From contig JAWPHD010010222.1 in the NCBI GenBank assembly GCA_037043455.1, forward strand, positions 1 through 64,000: a DNA stretch of 64,000 nucleotides. The letters are read 5' to 3'. The notes under the pieces were generated by a model. It saw only the letters and a list, made by a program, of their open reading frames with translations. It searched no databases and was not told the origin of the DNA. Below are positions 11,080 to 23,000 of this stretch, piece after piece. The translations under genes were made by a program, and so were the position numbers. The DNA is from Cyrtodaria siliqua (Eukaryota > Mollusca > Bivalvia > Adapedonta > Hiatellidae). The stretch's first letter is position 1, and each line of letters begins with the position of its first letter.

Positions 11080-14000
11080 CTGCAAATAAATATAAGATAT
11101 AGCTTGTGTAATACTAAGTATTTGTTCTCCTTCATTATTCAGCATACTTTTTTATAACGATCTCTAACACTCTCTAATCTATCTAAAGAGTGTTGCAAAA
11201 GTCTCCCTAACAGTGTCTCTAAGGGGTTTTAATAGTCTTTCTAACAAGCTAAAGAGTGCAACAGTCTCTCTATCAGACTCACTGTTAAAGGAGTGTTACT
11301 ACAGTCTCTCTAACAATCTCCATAAAGAGTGTTGCAACAGTCTCTCTATCAGACTCACTGTTAAAGGAGTGTTACTACAGTCTCTCTAACAATCTCCATA
11401 AAGAGTGTTGCAACAGTCTCTCTATCAGACTCACTGTTAAAGGAGTGTTACTACAGTCTCTCTAACAATCTCCATAAAGAGTGTTGCAACAGTCTCTCTA
11501 TCAGACTCACTGTTAAAGGAGAGTTACTACAGTCTCTCTAACAATTTCCATAAAGAGTGTTGCAACAGTCTCTCTATCAGACTCACTGTTAAAGGAGTGT
11601 TACTACAGTCTCTCTAACAATCTCCATAAAGAGTGTTGCAACAGTCTCTCTATCAGACTCACTGTTAAAGGAGTGTTACTACAGTCTCTCTAACAATCTC
11701 CATAAAGAGTGTTGCAACAGTCTCTCTATCAGACTCACTGTTAAAGGAGAGTTACTACAGTCTCTCTAACAATCTCCATAAAGAGTGTTGCAACAGTCTC
11801 TCTATCAGACTCACTGTTAAAGGAGTGTTACTACAGTCTCTCTAACAATCTCCATAAAGAGTGCTGCAACAGTCTCTCTATCAGACTCACTGTTAAAGGA
11901 GTGTTACTACAGTCTCTCTAACAATCTCCATAAAGAGTGTTGCAACAGTCTCTCTCTATCAGACTCACTGTTAAAGGAGTGTTACTACAGTCTCTCTAAC
12001 AATCTCCATAAAGAGTGTTGCAACAGTCTCTCTATCAGACTCACTGTTAAAGGAGAGTTACTACAGTCTCTCTAACAATCTCCATAAAGAGTGTTGCAAC
12101 AGTCTCTCTATCAGACTCACTGTTAAAGGAGTGTTACTACAGTCTCTCTAACAATCTCCATAAAGAGTGTTGCAACAGTCTCTCTATCAGACTCACTGTT
12201 AAAGGAGTGTTACTACAGTCTCTCTAACAATCTCCATAAAGAGTGTTGCAACAGTCTCTCTCTATCAGACTCACTGTTAAAGGAGTGTTACTACAGTCTC
12301 TCTAACAATCTCCATAAAGAGTGTTGCAACAGTCTCTCTATCAGACTCACTGTTAAAGGAGTGTTACTACAGTCTCTCTAACAATCTCCATAAAGAGTGT
12401 TGCAACAGTCTCTCTATCAGACTCACTGTTAAAGGAGTGTTACTACAGTCTCTCTAACAATCTCCATAAAGAGTGTTGCAACAGTCTCTCTCTATCAGAC
12501 TCACTGTTAAAGGAGTGTTACTACAGTCTCTCTAACAATCTCCATAAAGAGTGTTGCAACAGTCTCTCTATCAGACTCAATGTTAAAGGAGTGTTACTAC
12601 AGTCTCTCTAACAATCTCCATAAAGAGTGTTGCAACAGTCTCTCTATCAGACTCACTGTTAAAGGAGTGTTACTACAGTCTCTCTAACAATCTCCATAAA
12701 GAGTGTTGCAACAGTCTCTCTCTATCAGACTCACTGTTAAAGGAGTGTTACTACAGTCTCTCTAACAATCTCCATAAAGAGTGTTGCAACAGTCTCTCTA
12801 TCAGACTCACTGTTAAAGGAGTGTTACTACAGTCTCTCTAACAATCTCCATAAAGAGTGTTGCAACAGTCTCTCTATCAGACTCACTGTTAAAGGAGTGT
12901 TACTACAGTCTCTCTAACAATCTCCATAAAGAGTGTTGCAACAGTCTCTCTCTATCAGACTCACTGTTAAAGGAGTGTTACTACAGTCTCTCTAACAATC
13001 TCCATAAAGAGTGTTGCAACAGTCTCTCTATCAGACTCACTGTTAAAGGAGTGTTACTACAGTCTCTCTAACAATCTCCATAAAGAGTGTTGCAACAGTC
13101 TCTCTATCAGACTCACTGTTAAAGGAGTGTCCCAACAGTCTCTAAAGAGCAGGGTTTGACACTAACTTTTTTCCCCCAAGTACTCCGCAGGTCTACCAAC
13201 TTTCAAAATCAAGTAGTCCTGCACAGATTTTGGTAGTCCCGGCTAGTTTTCAAAATATAATCCTCAGAATAACGGGATTTAAACTAAACAAAATATAAGT
13301 AACGAAGGAAACAGTAGACATAAACGAAAACACTCCAACAAGACGGATTAATTTCATAAGTCGCACATCTGCCTGTTGGCCTTACTCTGCAAGGTCTGGA
13401 AGTCTTTTAAAGTCAGATAAAACCAAGATCTACATCTTCCTATCATTCCAAACAGCCCGTAACAACTTAAAATGCTCACAGACACACCTTAGTCCTTACA
13501 TGTTATTTTATGTTTTCATCATTATACATGGATGAGCCATTTAATTGAAACACCATTTTCTTTTAGGTCAGATACAGTAACCACTATTGTTTTGGGGCGT
13601 CTGATTGGTTGAAAAAAGTATAGGGTCTATTAGGGCATATACAGGTAGTCAGATTGTAAGATAGATTCTGATTAGAATAAATTACCAAAATCATAACAAA
13701 TCCCCATAAAACATCAGAATATTAAATTTTCAGCATATAAAACAGGTTCATTTAGGATATTTTAGATTGAAATTTGCATTAATTATTAAAATTGTACCGA
13801 GGGTATATTTACAAAAAGTAAAAAAAAGTAAATAAAGTACAATTTATTTACTGCCATTCTAGGGTGACACCTTCAATGACGTATTAGAGGCTGAAAGCAT
13901 TACATTATTTCCAATTTGCTGATCATTTTTGAGTGTATATAAGATAGTTCTTTAAGAAAAGTTGTTGTTTTTTCAGTCAGTCTTATTTAGAAACGGATTG

Positions 14001-17000
14001 AAGGCCAAAAGGCTATAATGTAGGCCTATGGGAAATGCAATAGTGATATATGACCATTTCAGTCGAACAATTCGTCCCGTCTTTATTATTTTTATAAAAT
14101 TCTGAGATTCACCATTTGCTCCGAGATGATTTTTAATTGCAAATAAATTAATGCCTTATTTAAATTAGAAAGCTCTCTCAGGGATATAGACCGTTTCAAA
14201 ACAGGGTTTTTGGAAATATTTTTAAATCCATTTTCCCACCTCAGGGCAAGTGTATTTTCAAAGGGCAATTGCCCTGCCCAAAACCTCACTTGCCCCCACT
14301 TCTCAAGTCCACTTGGTCTTATTTTTGAATATTTATGCAGTAGTGAGGGGCCTGTACATGTATATCAATGAAATATATTTAGAACTAAACAAATATATTT
14401 TCGGTCTTATCTTTTCTTGCGAGTTGGGTTATTTTTTCGTGAAAACTGGTGACATATGAAAAAAGAAGCATATCGCTAAGTTTTGCAACGCATTTTCGGA
14501 AAGATGCACATCCATATACGTTAATTTCATACTTTATCAATGAAATACACTGAATACCTCATCAAATCCATTAATAAATGAGTGCTTCCAGTGTATTAAA
14601 AATGTTAGCATTTTTCTCGCAAAACAATCCAGGGCCGCGCATTGTTATGATTTACGGTTGTCGTAAAAAATGGGTAGCAGTCGTGAGCAAGCGCTGGGAC
14701 TCGGCTTTGTAGATTTATATTCATACCGGAAACCAGTTATGTCTGTGAAAAGCGTTTTGCCACAAAAACATTGCGTTTTCGAAGTAAAAACAACTTTGGA
14801 TAGGAGATTTAACAAACTTCGTGAAAAATTATAATGAAGTTGTTTTATTTGTTATGTTTTATTACTAAGTTGACAATTATGTCTATTTGCTTTTGTCAAA
14901 AGTAGGTAGTCCACGGGACTACTCAGCTTGGAGGTCTAGGTAGTCCGAGGCAAAGTCTGGTGGTCTCGGACTACCGTTAGTGTCGAACCCTGAAGAGTGT
15001 CCCAACAGTCTCTCTAACAATCTCCATAAAAAGTGTTGCAACAGTCTCTCTATCAGACTCACTGTTAAAGGAGTGTCCCAACAGTCTCCCTAAATAGTGT
15101 CCCAACAGTCTCTCTAACAATCTCCATAAAGAGTGTTGCAACAATCTCTCTAACAATCTCCATAAAGAGTGTTGTAACAGTCTCTCTAACAGATTCACTG
15201 TTAAAGAAGTGTTGCAACAGTCTCTCTAACAGATTCACTGTTAAAGAAGTGTTGCAACAGTCTCTAAAGAGTGTTGCAACAGTCTCTCTAACAGATTCAC
15301 TGTTAAAGAAGTGTTGCAACAGTCTCTAAAGAGTGTTGCAACAGTCTCTCTAACAGACTCACTGTTAAAGGAGCGTTGCAACAGTCTCTCTAACAGATTC
15401 ACTGTTAAAGAAGTGTTACAACAGTCTCTAAAGAGTGTTGCAACAGTCTCTCTAACAGACTCACTGTTAAAGGAGTTTTGCAAGTCTCTCTAACAGTCTC
15501 TCTAAAAAGTGTTGCAATAGTCTCTCTAACAATCGCCATAAAGAGTTTTGCAACAGTCTCCCTAAAAAGTGTTGCAATAGTCTCTCTAAAAATCTCCATA
15601 AGAAGTGTTGCAACAGTCTCTCTAAAGAGTGTTGCAAAAGTCTCTCTAACAGACTCACTGTTAAAGGAGTGTTGCAACAGTCTCTCTAACAGTCTCTCTA
15701 AAGGGTGTTGCAACAGTCTCTCTAACAGACTCACTGTTAAAGGAGTGTTGCAACAGTCTCTCTAAAGAGTGTCCTAACAATCTCTAAAGAGTGTTCCAAC
15801 AGTCTCTCTAACAGACTCACTGTTAAAGGTGTGTTGCAACAGTCTCTCTAACAATCTCCATAAAGAGTGTTCCAACAGTCTCTCTAAAATGTGTCCCAAC
15901 AGTCTCTCTAACAATCTTTCTAAGGAGTGTTGCAACAGTCTCTCTAATAAGTGTTTCAACAGTCTCTCTAACAATCTCACTAAGGAGTCTTGCAACAGTC
16001 TCTCTAACAGACTCCCTAAAGTCTTGCAACAGTCTCTCTAACAATCTATCATATTTTGCAAGAGCATAACAAACGTTTTATACATCATTTTATTTATGTC
16101 ATTATTTTGTTTATAAAGATGGCTAAAACTGCCATGTTGAGGCACCAAAATTACTAAACTGAGGTCATGGTGAATAATGGTGTCATATTAACAGGATTGT
16201 AAGATGGAAGCCAGTAAGTACACATGTATACAGTTTAAAGAATGTAGGTTCAACAGCAACTTCAGTAAAGACTTCGAGCTTAATGCCAACATTTTCGGAT
16301 GCACATACAAGCTTCAAGGTTATTGCACCACCTATGTTGAGCTTTTCACAAAAGAGACTTGACAAAATGAATCCACAGGCTCATGAAATTAAGTTTGTTT
16401 AAAATGTCTTTTTGCATTTGTTCATATATATATTTTTAACACCATTCATTTTAACAACATTTCATACTGTACTGTATGTATGAAATGATTGGGTTTTGAT
16501 CTATTGCTTCTTTAATACATTAACAACGTAATTCAAAAAACGTTCTTCAATTTGCGCTGTTACAATAATAATAATATATGGTGAAATATACGATAAATAT
16601 GCCTCACCAATGAAACCCATACTGCGCCCAAGAACAAACAACCCATTCAGGGCTCCAATATCTATCAACTCCTGGGATTCTTCTCTGAAATTGATTATAA
16701 TGATAACAAGTTACAAGTGAACACAAAGAAAAATCTACAAGAATATGAAATGAAATGGGGTTTTACGTCACGTTAACAAACATCATTTTAGGTTATATGG
16801 GGAGAGCAACCTCAAACGGAGATGAGATGAAGGAGACGAGATGAAGGATGACGTTTCACATCAGACATGCCTTCCCCAGGGAGTAAACCCGCAAGAGGCA
16901 GAGGGCTGTAGGTCTTAAGACAAGACTTTTTCCACAGAGCTACCGAGTCGAAGAATAATTACAATTTTAACCCTTAACCCGCTACATATATATAATGAAC

Positions 17001-20000
17001 TGTTCTTTCTTAAATTAAGACCATTCCATTTATGTGACAAAGGGGTGTTTTGGGGAAAATGACCAATCAGCAGCCATACATTGTAAACCATGATCAGCCT
17101 GCGAGTTACTCGCGAGCTGATCTGGGTTTATAATGGACGCAAGGCTATTATAGTCATGCTTAGCAGGTTAAGGGTTAAATAATGCATCACTCTGCGACAA
17201 CCATACGAAAATTGTAAAGTTACCCTCACTCATTAAACACATCTGTCACGCATTCATTTATGCTCTATAAACTAGAAGGGTGTTACATGGAACACTTGTG
17301 TCGCCTGCCGTGTGCTTATTTCAGCAAGTACAATCTAACTATAGAGTTTGAAGACACGGGGTGCAATCCTTCATGAATTATGGAGCTTTTTTTTTTTAAA
17401 ATTTAAAGTTTATGAAAAGGAGGACAAATCTGCATTGTATAATTGATAAGAAAAAACTGTATAACGTTTCAGGACCATAGGTCAATATTTTGCCAAGTTA
17501 TCAGGCATGTTAGGTTGCAGATTAAAGTTTTATGAAAAAGGGCATAATTCTGCCAAAAATGAAAGTCAAGAGTTATTGGACATATTTTTCAAGTTATGGC
17601 CAGTTATGAGCTTGGTTAGGTTGCAGGTTAAAGTTTTATGAAAGAGGCATAACTCTGTTGAAATGAAAGTCAGAGTCATTGGTCATGGGTAATAATATTC
17701 TGTGTGGTAAGATGAATAAGTGTGTGAAGTTTAATGAATATAGGTCAAATACTTCTTAAGTTATGGCCAGTTATAAGCTTGGTTAGGTTGCCGGTTGAAA
17801 TTTTATGAAAGGGGGCATAACTCTGCCAAAATGAGTCAGAGTTATTGGACATGTGTAACAACATTCATCTGGTTAAGATGAAGATGTGTGTGAAGTGTAT
17901 GAACATATGGCCAATGTTAGGTTGCAGGTTTAAGTGTGACGGATGACGGACGATAATGACGACGTGGTGTCTGCCATGCTACGCAAGCGACACAAAAATG
18001 TTTAAACCAATGCAGACTTTGATTTTATGAATATTGAGTTCTGCTCAACCCGGGGCTAGAGGGCGTGAGCGGTAGCTAGCATATTACACTACCGCTTATG
18101 AACAGTCTCAATCAAACCGAGACTGCAATATTTCGTATGTGTCGTGCTCGGCCGTTTCCAAAGGTCCATTATCATACTTTTTTTATAGAACAGTGGCGTT
18201 GCTTTTGCAGTGTGGCGGCAGTAAAACATCTCCTAGCGCTCGCAAACAGTACTGTTATTCATTCGATCTTTGGAGATCGCTGAGCCCCGATACTTATATT
18301 TAGTTATCGGTGGTACATTTTCAATTTCTTTTGTTTTCTTTTTGATTCGGTGGTTTCACTACTACGGCCAATAAAAGGCTCTGGGTATTGTTTAACCACT
18401 TATAGGATATGTTGTCTGCTTTTTAATTTAGTCTTTTGGCAGTTACTTGTGATACGCAGGCTTCATAACCGCTGCTCCCAACTAAATTCCATTATGTTTA
18501 TTTCGCTCTTCGGGGCATTTAATTTTATTAGATACTGGGACCATACGCCGTACGACATGGGGAAGCCTATAACTCCATGTCCACCACTGTATGCATGCCA
18601 TCTTCGGGATGGTTTAAATTTGTGTACTATTGATTTTATGAATATTGTGTTCTGCTCAGCCCGGGGCTAGAGGGCTTGAGCGGTAGCTGGCATATTTTAC
18701 ACTACCGCTCATGAACAGTCTCAATCAAACCGAGACTGCAATATTTCGTATGTGTCGTGCTCGGCCGTTTCCAAAGGTCCATTATCATACTTTTTTTATA
18801 CATACGTATGTTATGCAAGTTATGAAGAAAAACAAGACAAGGGGAGTTTTAAAAACTTCAAGATATCTGTGTGTCCCTTAGGCCATAATAAATTAATTGC
18901 TAGTTCTCATCCAAATTTAGTTCAAAATAGGGGCGGGGTGCAAAATTATTTTTTTCCATACGACAAATGGAAAATGGCCTCGGCACAAGGCAAAAATAGT
19001 AAAACATACTACTGAGTACTACCGAGTACTTCCAAGATTGAAAACACATATTAATAGTGTTTCATACTTTCAGCAATTCTTTTTTGAATAAATAAAAAAT
19101 ACCGGGGCGGCATAAAAAAAAAGGGACGGGCGGGGATGAGAATCTAGCAATTAATTTATTATGGCTTCATAGTGATGTAGAAATAATGTAGAAATAAGTA
19201 CAAACCTCGTGAAGCAGCCACAGTTTCTTAACAAGTCTACAAATGCAACACCAATAAAACCGTCAACATTTAGGATAAGGTTGGGTTTCTGAAATAGAGA
19301 ACACGTTTTTTTAATATGAAATTTCATTCAAACATCTGTTTGCACATATTCACTGTTTCCACAGTGTTCATAACTTTTTGCAAAATGTAGTATTAAATAC
19401 CCTTTCTATCCCCACAAAAAAATCAAAATTTCAAAAAAACACGCAACTGTCAGAAGTTCCAGACAACTAACTTTTAGGCACACATGTTTTTCCCTTAGTG
19501 TTTTTCCAGTTAAGGGTCCAAGGAGTCCCAAGTTGTATTTAGGGGATTCCAAGCTAACTATTAAAAGCGACAATGCTAAACGCAAGCACCCTTGAACTCC
19601 CTGAGCTCAGACAGCATAGGTCAAGTTAAACCTCCCGACCTACAACAGTTGATAAACTTGTAACAAGTCAACTTCCAGGTCAATAAATTGTCTTAAATAG
19701 AACCCTACTCCAAATATGTGCTATCCGAAAACTAGATAATGGCGGGGATTTCTTTATTTACACTGTCCTGTTTTAATGGGATGACAGTAGAGTAAGTGTG
19801 AGGTTTGGTGCACCCTAGAACCGGTTTAAACCCCCAGTGGCCTTTGTTGCCACTGACAGTTCCAAGGTGGTAGCCTTATTGTCAACCCTTTTGTGTTTGT
19901 GATGTCATTTGCATTTTTTATTACTTTTGCCTTCTCGTTTGTCTGTTTGCGTGTTTGTTTTTGTGTTTTGTTGTCCTTGAATGCTGCTTTCCCTGTCCGA

Positions 20001-23000
20001 TATTTATATCTTTCTTCAATACAACACAAGCAAAAGGATTATTGTTTAGATAGAATGTGTGACTTTTATACCTTTGACGTTGTGATTTTCTCTACTTCAA
20101 TTGCATAGTTCAACATAGGTGTGGCAGGGAAGTTCTTCTGTGCATATTCCTTCAGTATGACCACCCTCATGTCTGGGTTGTTTATCTGTGAATAAATATT
20201 ATATAACAGGTCACTCCTTCAGTAACACTACTCTCATATCTGGGTTGTTTATCTGTGAATAAATATTATATAACTGGTCACTACTTCAATATCACTACCC
20301 TCATGTCTGGGTTGTTTATCTGTGAATAAATATTATATAACTGGTCACTACTTCAATAACACTACCCTCATGTCTGGGTTGTTTATCTGTAAATAAATAT
20401 TATATAACTGGTCACTCCTTCAATATCACTACCCTCATGTCTGGGTTGTTTACCTGTGAATAAATATTATATAACAGGTTACTCCTTCAATATCACTACC
20501 TCATGTCTGGGTTGTGTATCTGTGAAAAAATATTATTATATAACAGGTCACTCCCTCAATATCACTACCCTCATGTCTGGGTTGTTTAGGCCATAAAAAA
20601 ATAATTACCTGGTTCTCAGGTCCGCCCGCATGTCTTTTTTTGGTGCCGCATTGCCGATTTTATCTCAAAAGTAATAAAATAAAAATTGGAAATGCGCTAC
20701 CGAAATTTCGAAAAAAAAGTTCCGCATCCAAGTTCGTTCCGGTTTTTACATGCAACTACCTCAGGGGAATCCCCTTGTGGGTAGACTGGTGCACGGCCGA
20801 CTATCTGCCGCTCTGCTCGCTAGCTTGTGAGTGTTGCAGTCGTACGGGTACCAATCTAGGAGTCAGACGCTTGAGACTCTTGGAATTAGTAGGTGCTACA
20901 GAACAGGCGATTTATTCAAGCGTCTAATCGACAAAGTCTCACAACACAACAACATGCAATAGTTCATGCGTGATCTAATACAAATATACGGACTTATTGT
21001 GATTGAAAGAAGCATAAGTCGGGAAAAAATGATAAGGTAATGATCGACAATAGAGATGAGCTGATCCAACTGGTTATTGCACATGTATTTCCAGATATTT
21101 TGCATCAATACATGTATAGGAATTAAAAGTTTGGATAAAAAAAAAATCGCCCGCGTGTCTGTTGACCACTGTAAAATTGTAAAAAAAAATGCTTCCGCCC
21201 GCATCTCTTCTCAGAAAAAGTGGCCTGAGAACCAGGTAATTAATATTTTGTGGCCTTATCTGTGAATAAATATTACATAACAGGTTACTCTTTCAATATC
21301 ACTACCCTCATGTCTGCATTGTTTACCTGTGAATAAATATTATATAACTGGTCACTACTTCAATATCACTACCCTCATGTCCGGGTTGTTTATCTGTGAA
21401 TAAATATTATATAACTGGTCACTCCTTCAATATCACTACCCTCATGTCTGGGTTGTTTATCTGTGAATAAATATTATATAACTGGTCACTCCTTCAATAT
21501 CACTACCCTCATGTCCGGGTTGTTTATCTGTGAATAAATATTATATAACTGGTCACTCCTTCAATATCACTACCCTCATGTCTGGGTTGTTTATCTGTGA
21601 ATAAATATGATATAACAGGTCACTCCTTCAATATCGCTACCCTCATGTCCGGGTTGTTTATCTGTGAATAAATATTATATAACTGGTCACTCCTTCAATA
21701 TCACTACCCTCATGTCCGGGTTGTTTATCTGTGAATAAATATTATATAACTGGTCACTCCTTCAATATCACTACCCTCATGTCTGGGTTGTTTATCTGTG
21801 AATAAATATTGCGAAACAGGTCACTCCTTCAATATCACTACCCTCATGTCCGGGTTGTTTATCTATGAATAAATATTGTATAACTGGTCACTCCTTCAAT
21901 ATCACTACCCTCATGTCTGGGTTGTTTATCTGTGAATAATTTGATATAACAGGTCACTCCTTCAATATCACTACCCTCATGTCCGTGTTGTTTATCTGTG
22001 AATATATATTATATAACTGGTCACTCCTTCAATATCACTACCCTCATGTCCGGGTTGTTTATCTGTGAATAAATATTATATAACTGGTCACTCCTTCAAT
22101 ATCACTACCCTCATGTCTGGGTTGTTTATCTGTGAATAAATATTGCGTAACAGGTCACTCCTTCAATATCACTACCCTCATTTTATGGGTTGTTTATCTG
22201 TGCATAAATATTATATAAAAGGTCACTCCTTCAATATCACTACCCTCACGACATTGTCTGGGTTATCTGTAAATAAATTCCCATGTGGTTGCTGGGGTAG
22301 AATACAAACACTGCAAATCCCGCTAGAGGCAGAGGGGTAGGACACCCGCACCCCCTCCCCCACTCTCCTTCATGTTCATTTTATCATTTTTTATCATGCT
22401 TATTCAAGATTTTCATCGTGACACCGCATATGCAAACGTGGCTCCATTATAAATGAAGTGTATACTATAGAATTTGCAGCAACTCTGCAGTTTTGCAGGT
22501 TAGAAGGTTCTAGGTCCATTCTCCAGATTTGTCTTGATGTAAATGGAGGATGAGCCTGGCATGTTCATTCCTGTTAGGCGCCATATAAACTTTCATGTGT
22601 TGGTGCACTGTAAAACCCAATTCAATTCATTGTAAATAAATATTGTATAACAGGTGACTATTTTATTCTTAAATTTTGGATGACGAATGCTCCATTATGT
22701 ACTTAGGTAAGTGTTGACAATAACAAGATTGGGTCGATAGACACTCAGTACTACTGTACTTGCAGATAACTTACAGATTTCACTCTATGGCCAATCCCCA
22801 TGATGAGTTGACCCTTCTTTCTCATGTTGTTGACAAATTCCATGGGGATCGCACCTGAGTCCACGGCATCACTGAATTGCTTGGCTGCGGCATCAAGGGC
22901 ACCACCAAACCTGTCTCCCTAAATAATATAATAATGAGTTAGAAGTTAGATCTTTCAAAATAAGACTCGACGGGTGTTCAGCGAAACATGTGTGTCGTCT

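Noticed and set aside
14977..16041. Leucine/serine-rich frames (ERLLQHS, SLSNS repeats)
   Set aside because: They are translations of the 76-bp satellite on both strands, overlapping one another.
11160..16048. Evenly spaced repeats as a CRISPR array
   Set aside because: There are no unique spacers: the whole 76-bp unit repeats. The host is an intron-bearing eukaryotic gene.
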